Below, piece by piece: positions 53,018 to 62,963 of a stretch of DNA of 64,000 nt. Positions within the stretch are counted from its first letter, which is position 1. Every line of letters begins with the position of its first letter. The notes below the pieces were generated by a model. It was not told the origin of the DNA. It saw only the letters and a program-made list of their open reading frames with translations, and did no database searches. This DNA is from BNXB01 sp031548005 (GTDB lineage: Bacteria > Bacteroidota > Bacteroidia > Bacteroidales > Azobacteroidaceae). A program made the position numbers and the translations under genes. The DNA is taken from assembly GCA_031548005.1 (NCBI GenBank), contig JAVBRK010000001.1, forward strand, positions 40,924 to 104,923. The letters run 5' to 3'.

Positions 53018-54538
53018 ATGCACGAAAAGATTGTCATTCTTGATTTTGGTTCCCAAACCACCCAATTGATCGGACGCAGACTCCGTGAGTTGAACACCTA
53101 TTGCGAAATTATCCCTTACAATAAGTTTCCGGAAGACGATCCGATGATCAAAGGCGTTATTTTATCGGGAAGTCCGTTTTCTGTGAACGATGAAGGATCT
53201 TTCAAGCCTGACTTGTCTGGAATTCGTGGAAAATACCCGGTACTGGGGATTTGTTACGGAGCCCAATACCTGGCATACAGTTCCGGAGGGAAAGTCGAAA
53301 AAGGAGATTCCCGGGAATACGGTAGAGCCGTTCTAACGGAAGTTTGTAAAGACGACCTGCTGATGAAAGGAGTAAAATCCAGGACACAAGTGTGGATGTC
53401 GCATGGAGATACCATCACAACGATTCCGGAGCACTTCAACATCGTTGCTGAAACTTCCGATGTAAAAGCAACAGCCTATAAAATCAATGGGGAGAATACC
53501 TGGGGAGTACAGTTCCATCCGGAAGTTTTCCATACGGAATGCGGGATGACTATCCTCGATAATTTCTTAACTATTTGTGGTAAGAAAAAAGACTGGACCC
53601 CCGCTTCTTTCATCGAAACGTCGGTAAACGAAATGAAAGAGCAAATCGGGAACGACAAGGTAATTCTGGCCCTCTCCGGAGGGGTGGATTCTTCGGTCAC
53701 CGCCGTATTGCTCAATAAAGCGATCGGCGATCGCCTGACCTGCATTTTTGTCGATCATGGCTTATTGCGTAAAGATGAATTTGAGAATGTACTGAAAGAC
53801 TACGAGCATTTAGGACTGAATGTGATCGGCATAGATGCTAAAGAGCGATTCTACAAAGCATTGGACGGAGTAACCGATCCGGAACAAAAACGCAAGATCA
53901 TCGGTAAAGGCTTTATTGATGTATTCGAAGAAGAAGCAAAGAAAATAGATGGTGTAAAATGGCTTGGACAAGGAACGATCTACCCGGACATTATCGAATC
54001 GCTTTCCATCACAGGCACAGTAATCAAGTCGCATCACAATGTGGGCGGACTTCCCGAAAAAATGAACCTGAAGCTGGTCGAACCATTGCGTCTGCTGTTC
54101 AAAGATGAAGTAAGACGGGTAGGACGCGAACTCGGAATGATGCCTCACCTGATTAACCGCCATCCTTTCCCGGGCCCTGGATTAGGTGTCCGGATTCTCG
54201 GAGCCATTACCGCTGAAAAAGTCAGGGTTCTGCAAAATGCCGATGCCATTTTCATCCAGGCCCTACGTCAATGGGAATTATACGATCAGGTATGGCAAGC
54301 GGGCGCAATCCTGCTCCCGGTTCAATCGGTCGGAGTAATGGGGGACGAGCGTACCTATGAAAATGCGGTCGCCCTGCGTGCGGTGACATCGACTGATGCC
54401 ATGACTGCCGACTGGGCCCGTTTACCGAACGAATTCCTGGCCAAGGTATCGAATGAAATCATCAACAAAGTCAAAGGTGTAAACCGGGTGGTTTACGATA
54501 TCAGTTCCAAACCTCCTGCAACAATCGAGTGGGAATAA
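53018..54538 (+). CDS. guaA: GMP synthase (glutamine-hydrolysing)
   Basis: Amidates XMP to GMP. Start at 53018 (MHEKIVILDFGSQ), 506 aa; an in-frame ATG at 52982 is excluded because a -7 element lies between. Class I glutaminase: GICYGAQYL with the catalytic Cys near residue 76, His/Glu in FHPEVFHTE near 165-173. The PP-loop SGGVDSS is near 219-225, and IKSHHNVGGLPEKM near 334-347 is the XMP-site signature. C-terminal dimerisation domain complete (IEWE end). 13 bases separate it from the convergent fucosidase. Confidence 0.96.
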   Translation: MHEKIVILDFGSQTTQLIGRRLRELNTYCEIIPYNKFPEDDPMIKGVILSGSPFSVNDEGSFKPDLSGIRGKYPVLGICYGAQYLAYSSGGKVEKGDSREYGRAVLTEVCKDDLLMKGVKSRTQVWMSHGDTITTIPEHFNIVAETSDVKATAYKINGENTWGVQFHPEVFHTECGMTILDNFLTICGKKKDWTPASFIETSVNEMKEQIGNDKVILALSGGVDSSVTAVLLNKAIGDRLTCIFVDHGLLRKDEFENVLKDYEHLGLNVIGIDAKERFYKALDGVTDPEQKRKIIGKGFIDVFEEEAKKIDGVKWLGQGTIYPDIIESLSITGTVIKSHHNVGGLPEKMNLKLVEPLRLLFKDEVRRVGRELGMMPHLINRHPFPGPGLGVRILGAITAEKVRVLQNADAIFIQALRQWELYDQVWQAGAILLPVQSVGVMGDERTYENAVALRAVTSTDAMTADWARLPNEFLAKVSNEIINKVKGVNRVVYDISSKPPATIEWE

Positions 54539-54551
54539 AATCCGATTTGAT

Positions 54552-56969
54552 TTAATTCCACCCGATCCGGGCTTCGTCGCCCTTTCGGAGGTAGATCGAT
54601 AAGATTCCGTCTTTTTGATATACAGGCTGCATTTTTCCGTTGATTTTCAGATCCGGAGATGTAGCCTGTTTCGGTAAATACAGTTTGAATGTGTTATCTG
54701 CAGTAGCCCGGATAGCAGCCTTACAGAGAAGCTGATCCTTCCACTCCAGGTCGACTTCTGCCCCACCTCTTACCCGAAGTCCCCGAAATGACCCGGAGCT
54801 CCACAGTCCGGGAATGGCGGGCAGCAATTCAATAACCCCGGTATGGCTTTGCAGCAGCATTTCTGCAATACCGGAGCAGCCTCCGAAATTACCGTCGATC
54901 TGAAACGGAGGATGGGAGCAAAACAAGTTCGGAGAAGTTCCTCCCTTAACATAATTAACCGGGCCATGAGAAGGTTCCAATAAATGAGTCAAAAGCTTAT
55001 AAGCCCGGTTTCCATCTTTCAGGCGCGCCCAGAAATTCACTTTCCAGGCCCGGGACCAGCCCGTTCCTCCATCCCCCCGACGCTCAAGCGTTACGCGGGC
55101 AGCATCGGCCAAAGCAGGCGTTTGTCCGGGAGTAATCTGATTTCCGGGATGCAAGCCGTAGAGATGAGAAACATGCCGGTGATGCGGTTCTGCTTCATCA
55201 TAATCCTGAAGCCATTCCATCAATTGCCCTTGCCTGCCGATCTGTTCAGGGGGCAGCTTGTATATTTTGGATTCCAACTCCCGGCAAAAAGCAGTATCTG
55301 CTTTCAATAATTTTGAAGCAGCAATGGTATTGGAGAATAACTCCCGGATAATCTGACTGTCCATTGTCGGCCCCATACAAATTGCAACGGCTTTCCCGGT
55401 ACCAGGCATCAGGAACGCATTTTCCGGGGATGTAGAAGGGGCTGTAACTAACCATCCATGTTCCGGCTCTTCAATCAGCATTCCGGAGAAAAAGCGGGAG
55501 GACTCCCTCAATACCGGATAAATCTCTTTAAGATACTCCGGATCGGGCTGGAAAAGGTAATGTTCCCACAGGTGCTGGCACATCCAGCCTCCTCCCGTAT
55601 TGGTCGCTCCCCACGACGGATGTTCTCCGGGAGCAGTATACCCCCAGATAGTGGTCATCATGTGAGCCACCCAGCCATCGGCATTATAAAAAGCCTTTGC
55701 TGTTTTCATTCCCGGGCCGACCAATGATTTGGTCAATTCTATCAGAGGCTTGTGCAATTCGGGAAGGTTGGCCACTTCGGCCGGCCAGAGATTCATCTGA
55801 ATATTGATATTCATGTGATAATCGCCATTCCAGGGAGTTTGAACAGTATTAGCCCATAAACCCTGCAAATTAGGCGGTAAACATCCTTCCCGGCTACTGG
55901 AGATCAACAGATAACGTCCGTACTGAAAATAGAGGGCCGATAATCCGGCATCAGTGGGTTGTTCAGCAAAAGCAAGCAACCGTTTCCCGGTCGGTAAATC
56001 ATCGCGGCCGGTGCCTTCAAGCATCAGATCGACCCGGTCGAATAACTTTCCATATGAGCGAAAGTGGTCTTTTTTTAACTGGCTGTACGATTTCCGGGAT
56101 GCTTTTTCTAATTTTTCCTTCAAACCGGATTCAAAATCCGGATTCCGGTAATCGGTTCCCATAGCAATCAACAATATAGCTTCATTGGCGCCGATGATAA
56201 CAGCCCTGTTATTCTCATACTTCACAGTTCCTCCCGACAAAACGATTTTCATCCGGGCTTCGTATCGCATTCCGGGACCGTTATGTCCATCATTAAGCTG
56301 TCCGGACATCTGCAACCCGTCAGGAAGGATCTTGTATCCGGCCCGTTCGGGGCGGTCGAAAGACACATTCAGATTCAGGCGTCCTTTTTTTTCCGATTGC
56401 AAACGGATCACGACGACATCATCAGCAAAGCTTGAAAAATATTCCCGGGAGTACTTTATCCCGTTCAGGACATAACTGCAGGAAGCCACGGCCTCATTTA
56501 ACGATAACTCGCGATGGTATTGTAATACCGAGGCGTCCAGGGCAGCGGTGACTTCCGGATTCTCAATCGTGAGATTGCCCAGCATCTGAAAACAGCCATA
56601 AGGGACATTCGCCCCATTGCCCTGTCCGGAGCCTTTCCCTTTACATACAAAGGTTTTATAAACCAGATCCTGCGCTTCATCGTTCTTACCACGGAGCAAA
56701 AGCCGGCGTATTTCCGGCAGATAACCGGCTGCGGAGGGATTATCGGCATCCTGAGCGCTACCCGACCATAAAGTAATATCATTTAATACGATCGTTTCGC
56801 GGGAAATTCCTCCATCGGGCATCGCCCCGATGCGGCCGTTACCCAGTGGAAGCGTTTCTTCCCATACCGAAGCGGGAGTATCGAACCAAAGACGCAACGG
56901 GCCGGCGGAAGTCCCATGACAGGAGGCCAGAATGAATATAAAAAAAAGCGGAATGAATTTCGTTTTCAT
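54552..56969 (-). CDS. GH95 alpha-L-fucosidase, lipoprotein
   Basis: Lipobox ILASC with Cys-17. Glycoside hydrolase family 95 layout: N-terminal beta-region (LRLWFDTPASVWEETLPLG near 25-43, WSGSAQDADN near 68-77), helical (alpha/alpha)6 barrel with NINIQMNLWPAE near 387-398 giving the paired Asn (Asn-387, Asn-389), and Asp-692 in FQIDGNFGG. Candidate general acid Glu-516 in SPEN. 805 aa. Hydrolyses alpha-1,2-fucosyl linkages in known members. It stands alone, without SusC/D partners nearby. Confidence 0.9.
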   Translation of the reverse strand: MKTKFIPLFFIFILASCHGTSAGPLRLWFDTPASVWEETLPLGNGRIGAMPDGGISRETIVLNDITLWSGSAQDADNPSAAGYLPEIRRLLLRGKNDEAQDLVYKTFVCKGKGSGQGNGANVPYGCFQMLGNLTIENPEVTAALDASVLQYHRELSLNEAVASCSYVLNGIKYSREYFSSFADDVVVIRLQSEKKGRLNLNVSFDRPERAGYKILPDGLQMSGQLNDGHNGPGMRYEARMKIVLSGGTVKYENNRAVIIGANEAILLIAMGTDYRNPDFESGLKEKLEKASRKSYSQLKKDHFRSYGKLFDRVDLMLEGTGRDDLPTGKRLLAFAEQPTDAGLSALYFQYGRYLLISSSREGCLPPNLQGLWANTVQTPWNGDYHMNINIQMNLWPAEVANLPELHKPLIELTKSLVGPGMKTAKAFYNADGWVAHMMTTIWGYTAPGEHPSWGATNTGGGWMCQHLWEHYLFQPDPEYLKEIYPVLRESSRFFSGMLIEEPEHGWLVTAPSTSPENAFLMPGTGKAVAICMGPTMDSQIIRELFSNTIAASKLLKADTAFCRELESKIYKLPPEQIGRQGQLMEWLQDYDEAEPHHRHVSHLYGLHPGNQITPGQTPALADAARVTLERRGDGGTGWSRAWKVNFWARLKDGNRAYKLLTHLLEPSHGPVNYVKGGTSPNLFCSHPPFQIDGNFGGCSGIAEMLLQSHTGVIELLPAIPGLWSSGSFRGLRVRGGAEVDLEWKDQLLCKAAIRATADNTFKLYLPKQATSPDLKINGKMQPVYQKDGILSIYLRKGDEARIGWN

Positions 56970-56998
56970 TCCGCAAATATAACAAATCTATTACAAAA

Positions 56999-57595
56999 TC
57001 AGAAGTATACTGCCGCCGTAATCGACCAGACCCTTTCTTTAGCCTTAAACTCGTCCATATTCGAACCGGCAATGGATTTATAATCATCGGTAAGACTGAC
57101 TCCATAATTAGCCCCTATCTGCAAAAGCCTGAAAAGCTCGATACCAGCGCCGACATTTACTCCTATTCCAAAACTTTCAGCTTCCCACTGATCGGAGATA
57201 TCTTTTCCCGACAGATTAAAACTGATATACGGACCGGCAGCAACATACGGCTTAAAAGACTCTGAAAGACCTAGCACTAATTTTGCATTGATCGGAATAT
57301 CCAGATATCCGGCATTCTTATCGATACTGATATCATTGATATTATTGATTTTAATACCTTTCTGAGAATACAGGACTGCGGCATCTATCCCGAAATTTTT
57401 AATGAACAGCCATTCTATAGTAGGCCCGACCTGAAAACCGGTAACATTATCGGTAGAGATATCTGTTTCTCCGTCTAAGGATACGCTTGCAATATTGACA
57501 CCCGCTTTAACGCCGAATCTTAACTGCGCCTGGGCGCTCAATGCAAAAAATACAGGAAGTACGATGATTAGGAAAATGCTTTTTTTCATGTTCAT
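56999..57595 (-). CDS. PorT-like outer-membrane beta-barrel protein
   Basis: Signal peptide ending SAQAQ near residue 24. RFGVKAGVNIASV near 26-38 and repeated amphipathic strands such as KPYVAAGPYISFNLSG mark the PorT/outer-membrane beta-barrel family common in Bacteroidetes. 198 aa; ends in a C-terminal Phe (AVYF), the usual insertion signal. Function unknown. An alternative start is at 57589. It is transcribed toward the fucosidase after a 29-base gap. Confidence 0.82.
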   Translation of the reverse strand: MNMKKSIFLIIVLPVFFALSAQAQLRFGVKAGVNIASVSLDGETDISTDNVTGFQVGPTIEWLFIKNFGIDAAVLYSQKGIKINNINDISIDKNAGYLDIPINAKLVLGLSESFKPYVAAGPYISFNLSGKDISDQWEAESFGIGVNVGAGIELFRLLQIGANYGVSLTDDYKSIAGSNMDEFKAKERVWSITAAVYF

Positions 57596-57652
57596 GATTT
57601 TTAAGTTTAGTGTAAATTTTTATTAGTATTAGTGTAAATTTTAAAATACGGA

Positions 57653-57892
57653 TCAGATGTTTGTGTTTGTGAAGAATTCATTCAGATAGGATCCGAATCC
57701 TCCTGCCCGGATAATCTTTACAGCCCGCTCCACATCGGCTTCTCTGACAGCGATAGAGGTACCTACTCCGGGAACAAGCATCGAACTATTCTGATCTTTT
57801 AAATAATATTCTATGTTTTCGACCTGAAACATACTCTCCAGGACATCGGTGTCATTTGGGAAAGTAAACGTGGCAATTTCAACGAGTTCCAT
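57653..57892 (-). CDS. DUF2007 small protein
   Basis: 79 aa with the DUF2007 (putative signal-transducing) pattern: an alpha/beta fold with VEIATFTFPNDTDVLESMF near 3-21 and VGTSIAVREADVERAVKII near 43-61. Some relatives bind other proteins; no enzymatic residues are apparent. Single gene between an outer-membrane barrel and the lon promoter region. Cytosolic by appearance. Confidence 0.78.
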   Translation of the reverse strand: MELVEIATFTFPNDTDVLESMFQVENIEYYLKDQNSSMLVPGVGTSIAVREADVERAVKIIRAGGFGSYLNEFFTNTNI

Positions 57893-58015
57893 AATATCTC
57901 CTTTCTTTATGATTTATTATTATAAAACACTTCAGGAAATATAATTGTTCCGGAAATATTTACATTAAATTCAAAAATATAGCCAAAATTTTATAAAAAC
58001 AGCGCTCCGTCAGAA

Positions 58016-58030
58016 TGGCACAGGATTTGA
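58016..58030 (+). promoter_or_regulatory. Sigma-54-like promoter of lon
   Basis: TGGCAC (58016-58021), 5 bases, TTGA (58027-58030), with GG and the distal GA separated by 10 bases as in -24/-12 promoters (consensus TGGCAC-N5-TTGC). The only deviation in the core is A for C at -12. It lies 30 bases before the lon start codon. No TAnnTTTG alternative is visible there. Confidence 0.4.
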
Positions 58031-58060
58031 ACCACATGATACTAACAAAATAATATACAA

Positions 58061-60430
58061 ATGACTGACAATATTTCACCTTTTGAAATAATAGTGGACA
58101 GTAAGCCTATAAACGTGGATCAGATAGATTCTGAGATGCCTGTTCTGGCCTTGAAAAACATGCTTTTTCTTCCGGGAATTCCAACTCCGGTGAATGTAGG
58201 CCGGGAAAAGTCGCTCCGGTTAATCAACGATGTTGAAAAAAATAACGGCATATTAGGAGTTTTCTGCCAAAAAGACGCAAAAATTGACGATCCGTCATTA
58301 GAAGACCTTTTTCCGGTAGGAGTTGTTGCCAAAATTGTCAATGTTCTGCAGGAAACAGAGAATAATATGACCATTCTCTTAGTCGGAGTAAAACGGGCTC
58401 GATTAGATGAGATTATAACCCGAGAACCTTACCTGAGAGGGAGAACATCTCTGCTGGAAGATGTTATCCCGGCAAAATCAGACAAAGAATACAAAGCCCA
58501 GGTGAATACCGTACGCGACATGACATTGCAGATCTTATCGGTAAAAATGCACCTTCCCGAATTTGTTACAGATTCGCTCCAGAAAACAAAAGATAACAAT
58601 TATATTATCAGCCTTGCTTTTTCTACCATAGAAGCGACTCCGGCGCAAAAACAGGAAGTGATGAGTTGTGACGACATCAAAGAACGGATCAACAGGTTGC
58701 TTTCCCTGATCGACCACGACATACAGTTACTTGAAATAAAAGAATCGATCCGGAAAAAAACGCAGGTCGATATAGACAAACAGCAGCGCGAATATTTCCT
58801 GCAACAGGAAATGAAAAATATTCAGGAAGCTTTGGGGGGAAATATCCATGACATGGAAGTCAAGGAGATCAAAGAAAAAGGAGAAAAAATTAATTTTTCC
58901 CCGGAGGTCCGGAATATTTTTAATAAAGAAGTAAAAAAGCTGGAACGATTGCATCCGCAATCCCCCGATTATTCGACACAGATAACCTATATCCAGAATA
59001 TTCTTTCGTTACCCTGGAACTCCTGGACAAAAGATAACTTCAACCTGAAAAGAGCTAAGAAAATATTAGATAAAGACCACTTCGGATTAGACAAAGTGAA
59101 AGAACGGATCATCGAGCATTTAGCCGTATTGAAACTGAAAGGCGATATGAAATCACCAATCATTTGTCTGTACGGCCCTCCAGGTGTCGGAAAAACATCG
59201 TTAGGGAAATCCATCGCCGAAGCCTTAGACCGGAAATACATCCGTTTATCACTGGGCGGACTGCACGATGAAGCCGAAATACGGGGGCATCGGCGCACTT
59301 ACATCGGCGCTATGCCGGGACGGATCATTCACAGCCTGCAAAAAGCGGGGTCGTCAAACCCGGTCGTTATCTTAGACGAAATCGACAAAGTGGGAAAAGA
59401 TTACAAAGGGGATCCATCGGCCGCATTGCTCGAAGTGCTGGATCCGGAACAGAACTTTGCTTTTCACGATAACTACTTAGATATCGATTACGATCTGTCG
59501 AAAGTGTTGTTCATTGCCACGGCAAACACCTTGTCGACTGTATCTCAGCCTCTGATCGACCGGATGGAAGTAATCGACGTGAGCGGATACATCCTGGAAG
59601 AAAAAGTAGAAATCGCACGCCGTCACCTGGTACCCCAACAAAAAGCCAAGCACGGAATCTCCGACGATGCTTTCAGCATCCCCAAAAAGACGTTGGAGGC
59701 TGTGATCGAATCGTATACGAGGGAGTCGGGTGTGAGGGAATTAGACAAAAAACTCGCGAAAATCATGCGCCGGATGGCACGGAAAATCGCAGAAGAAACT
59801 GAATACCCGAAAATTCTGGAAATTGAAAACTTATACGAGTATCTGGGACCGGTAGAATATACCCGAGATAAATATCAGGGCAACGAGCATACCGGTGTGG
59901 TAACGGGCCTGGCATGGACTTCATCCGGGGGAGAGATCCTGTTTGTAGAAACCAGCCTGAGCAAAGGAAAAGGTTCCAAACTAACGCTGACCGGAAACCT
60001 CGGGGATGTTATGAAAGAATCGGCCATTCTGGCCCTGGAATACATTAAATCGCATGCTTCCGCTCTCAAGATCGACGAAGATATGTTCGAAAACTGGAAT
60101 GTGCATGTGCATGTCCCGGAAGGCGCCATTCCCAAAGACGGCCCCTCCGCCGGAATTACCATGGTCACGTCCATCGCTTCGGCATTTACCGGACGCAAGG
60201 TCAAAAAAGGACTGGCTATGACCGGAGAAATCACCCTGCGGGGGAATGTATTACCTGTTGGCGGAATCAAAGAGAAAATACTCGCAGCCAAACGCGCCGG
60301 TATCCGGGAAATCATTCTTTGTAAGGAAAACAAGAGGCATATTGATGAGATTAACGAACTGTATCTGAAAGGGTTGAAATTCCACTATGTAGATAACATC
60401 CGGGAGGTACTGGACATAGCATTGGTATAG
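58061..60430 (+). CDS. lon: ATP-dependent protease Lon
   Basis: Cytosolic AAA+ protease. N-terminal substrate domain about 25-225, ATPase Walker A GPPGVGKTS from residue 372, Walker B VVILDEIDK near 434-442, and the Ser/Lys protease dyad Ser-696 in GPSAG and Lys-739 in IKEK. 789 aa, normal length. Its upstream region carries a sigma-54-like rather than a standard Bacteroides promoter element. It ends facing the EF-G paralogue. Confidence 0.97.
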   Translation: MTDNISPFEIIVDSKPINVDQIDSEMPVLALKNMLFLPGIPTPVNVGREKSLRLINDVEKNNGILGVFCQKDAKIDDPSLEDLFPVGVVAKIVNVLQETENNMTILLVGVKRARLDEIITREPYLRGRTSLLEDVIPAKSDKEYKAQVNTVRDMTLQILSVKMHLPEFVTDSLQKTKDNNYIISLAFSTIEATPAQKQEVMSCDDIKERINRLLSLIDHDIQLLEIKESIRKKTQVDIDKQQREYFLQQEMKNIQEALGGNIHDMEVKEIKEKGEKINFSPEVRNIFNKEVKKLERLHPQSPDYSTQITYIQNILSLPWNSWTKDNFNLKRAKKILDKDHFGLDKVKERIIEHLAVLKLKGDMKSPIICLYGPPGVGKTSLGKSIAEALDRKYIRLSLGGLHDEAEIRGHRRTYIGAMPGRIIHSLQKAGSSNPVVILDEIDKVGKDYKGDPSAALLEVLDPEQNFAFHDNYLDIDYDLSKVLFIATANTLSTVSQPLIDRMEVIDVSGYILEEKVEIARRHLVPQQKAKHGISDDAFSIPKKTLEAVIESYTRESGVRELDKKLAKIMRRMARKIAEETEYPKILEIENLYEYLGPVEYTRDKYQGNEHTGVVTGLAWTSSGGEILFVETSLSKGKGSKLTLTGNLGDVMKESAILALEYIKSHASALKIDEDMFENWNVHVHVPEGAIPKDGPSAGITMVTSIASAFTGRKVKKGLAMTGEITLRGNVLPVGGIKEKILAAKRAGIREIILCKENKRHIDEINELYLKGLKFHYVDNIREVLDIALV

Positions 60431-60458
60431 CTAATATTGTAAAGATACAGAAAAGCAA

Positions 60459-60491
60459 GAAAGGTACAAAGAAAAAATCCTTGTACCTTTC
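60459..60491. terminator. Hairpin between convergent lon and the EF-G paralogue
   Basis: GAAAGGTACAA and TTGTACCTTTC form an 11-bp perfect stem around an A-rich loop (60459-60491). On the minus strand it is followed by CTTGCTTTTCTG, on the plus strand by a C-run, so it is a better end for the EF-G gene than for lon. Confidence 0.6.
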
Positions 60492-60532
60492 CCCGTCCAA
60501 ATTCATGGAGCATGACTAACTGATCATGTTTA

Positions 60533-62689
60533 TTACTCGGCTTCCTGATGCGCCTCGTATTCTTTCAATAATTTTTCCTGAACATCAGTCGGAACAAGCT
60601 CATACCCTGAAAATTTCATGGTAAACGATGCGCGGCCTCCGGTAACAGAGCTCAAAGAAGTAGAGTAACTGCTCATCTCTTTGAGAGGCACTTTGGCCAT
60701 CAGTTTTTCATAGCCTTTTTCAGATGACATCCCCATAATTACAGCACGGCGTCCCTGTAAATCGCCCATCACATCGCCCATACAATCGGCCGGAAGAGAA
60801 ACCTCGATGTCATAGATCGGTTCCAGGATTTTCGGTCCGGCATTTCTGAACGCTTCATTGAAAGCATTACGTCCGGCAAGCATAAACGAAATTTCATTGG
60901 AATCTACCGGGTGCATTTTACCATCGTAAACGATTACACGGACATCCCGGGCATAAGAACCCGTTAACGGTCCCTGTTCCATACGGGCCATCACTCCTTT
61001 CAGTATCGCCGGTAAGAACCGGGTATCGATGGAACCTCCGACAATACTGTTGACAAACACGACTTTCCCTCCCCACTCTAATGGGATTTCCTGTACATCA
61101 CGAGCCTGTATCTTATACTCCTGACCATTAAATTTATAAATTTCAGGCATCGGCATACCCTCCTGATAGGGCTCGACAATTAAATGTACTTCGCCGAACT
61201 GACCGGACCCTCCCGATTGTTTTTTATGACGGTAATCAGCCCGCGACGATTTCGTAATCGTTTCACGATACGGTATTTTCGGCTCATGAAATTCGATCAG
61301 CAATTTATCGTTATTTTCAATTCTCCACTTGAGTGTTTTCAGGTGGAATTCTCCCTGTCCGGAAACAATTATCTGCTTTAATTCTTTCGATTGCTCTACC
61401 ACCCAGGTAGGATCTTCCGAGCGCATCCGGTACAGTATTTCCATCATTTTTTCGGAATCGGCTTCATTGATCGCCTTGATGGCACGGCGATACTTGGAAT
61501 TCGGATATTTGATAAAATTAAATTTATTCTCCGTACCCTTGGCATTCAATGTATTGCCGGTATTCACATCTTTCAGTTTCACTGTGGCGCCGATATCGCC
61601 GACAGAAAGTTCAGAAACCTCACTCCGGTTTTGTCCGGCAACAACAAACAATTGGGAAATCCGTTCTTTCGAACCCCGGTCTTCATTGGTCAGATCGTCG
61701 CCCGATTTCAGTTTTCCGGACATGACCTTGAAATAGGAAACTCTTCCGATGTGAGGTTCTACGGTGGTCTTAAAAATGAATACGCTCGTAGGTGCATTGG
61801 CGTCCGGTTTAATTTCTTGTCCTGCAGTATTCAGGTAAGGAGGCATTTTTTCAGTGCTCGGTACGACATTTCCCAGGAATTCCATGGTGCGGCGTACACA
61901 CATATCGCGCTCAGCACAGACACAAAATACAGGAAACATTCCTCTGGCAATTAATCCCTGGCGGATCCCTTCACGCATTTCGTCTTCGGAAAGAGCTCCC
62001 TGGTCGAAGAATTTTTCCATCAACGCTTCATCGTTTTCAGCGGCAGCCTCTACCAGAGCCTGATGCCATGCCTCGGCTTTTTCTTTTTCAGAATCCGGAA
62101 TATCCAGGACATCCGGAACGCCCCCTTCGGGTTTCCATTGATACATTTTCATTTTCAGGACGTCGACTACGGCATTGAACGAAGTACCGGTCGTGACCGG
62201 ATACTGAATCGGCACAATACGGTTTCCATAGGTTTCCCGCAACTGGCTCAATACATTATCGAAATCGCATTTTTCCTGATCCAACTGATTGACGATAAAA
62301 ATGACAGGCTTACTGAGCTTTTCCGTCTGCCGGAAAAGGTTGATGGTACCCACCTCGACGCCATATTGTCCATTAATCACCATCAGTGCAGTATCGGTTA
62401 TACTTAATGCCGAAACGGCTCCTCCCACAAAATCATCCGAACCCGGGCAGTCGATAAAATTGAGTTTCTTGTTCATCCACTCCACACTGAAAATAGTGGA
62501 AAACACGGAATATCCATACTCTTTTTCTACCGGAAAATAATCACAAACCGTGTTTTTTCCATCTACACTACCTCTGCGTTTTATAATCCCACCCTCGAAA
62601 AGCATCGCTTCTGCAAGAGTGGTTTTCCCAGAGCCGGAACTGCCGATAATAGCAATGTTCCGGATTTCATTTGCTTGATACACTTTCAT
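60533..62689 (-). CDS. EF-G paralogue lacking the catalytic histidine (EF-G2 type)
   Basis: Start at 62689 (MKVYQANEIRN), 718 aa; the ATG at 62734 adds 15 unrelated residues. All five EF-G domains are recognisable (domain II about 300-390, IV VIVEP-like region about 470-600, V near 610-700). The G domain is altered: switch I GITI is GYSV at 59-62, the switch II DTPGH is DCPGS with Ser-84 for the GTPase-activating His, and NKMD is NQLD at 134-137. Gut Bacteroides carry such an EF-G2, reported to support translation without GTP hydrolysis under carbon limitation. Function here by analogy. Confidence 0.85.
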   Translation of the reverse strand: MKVYQANEIRNIAIIGSSGSGKTTLAEAMLFEGGIIKRRGSVDGKNTVCDYFPVEKEYGYSVFSTIFSVEWMNKKLNFIDCPGSDDFVGGAVSALSITDTALMVINGQYGVEVGTINLFRQTEKLSKPVIFIVNQLDQEKCDFDNVLSQLRETYGNRIVPIQYPVTTGTSFNAVVDVLKMKMYQWKPEGGVPDVLDIPDSEKEKAEAWHQALVEAAAENDEALMEKFFDQGALSEDEMREGIRQGLIARGMFPVFCVCAERDMCVRRTMEFLGNVVPSTEKMPPYLNTAGQEIKPDANAPTSVFIFKTTVEPHIGRVSYFKVMSGKLKSGDDLTNEDRGSKERISQLFVVAGQNRSEVSELSVGDIGATVKLKDVNTGNTLNAKGTENKFNFIKYPNSKYRRAIKAINEADSEKMMEILYRMRSEDPTWVVEQSKELKQIIVSGQGEFHLKTLKWRIENNDKLLIEFHEPKIPYRETITKSSRADYRHKKQSGGSGQFGEVHLIVEPYQEGMPMPEIYKFNGQEYKIQARDVQEIPLEWGGKVVFVNSIVGGSIDTRFLPAILKGVMARMEQGPLTGSYARDVRVIVYDGKMHPVDSNEISFMLAGRNAFNEAFRNAGPKILEPIYDIEVSLPADCMGDVMGDLQGRRAVIMGMSSEKGYEKLMAKVPLKEMSSYSTSLSSVTGGRASFTMKFSGYELVPTDVQEKLLKEYEAHQEAE

Positions 62690-62912
62690 ACGTACATTCT
62701 GATTTTTATTAAACCCGTCGTATGGAACCCGCATGCCAGCCGGTTTGCCCGAACATTCCTACCGGTATGCCTTGTTTCATGATATCCGAAGTTTATTAAG
62801 TTTAACAATTAAAACTGCATTTGCATCTTGTAAGATGGGGCGCAAATTATAAAAAAAGAATAAGAATAGCAATTTTATATTTTATGTTATTAAACACATT
62901 ACTTTAAATGCT

Positions 62913-62920
62913 TACCTTTG
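62913..62920 (+). promoter_or_regulatory. -7 element for mtaB
   Basis: TACCTTTG 44 bases before the mtaB start codon. No exact -33 TTTG. It lies in the 274-base divergent region to the EF-G paralogue. Confidence 0.45.
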
Positions 62921-62963
62921 CAGCCAGGTTACCGTTATCAGGAAACCCCGCGAATTTTTAATT

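Noticed and set aside
58010..58040. Minus-strand GGTTCAAATCC-like stretch resembling a tRNA T-loop
   Set aside because: The flanking T-stem does not pair (TGTGG versus CCTGT) and no cloverleaf or acceptor stem can be drawn; the plus-strand reading as a -24/-12 element fits better.
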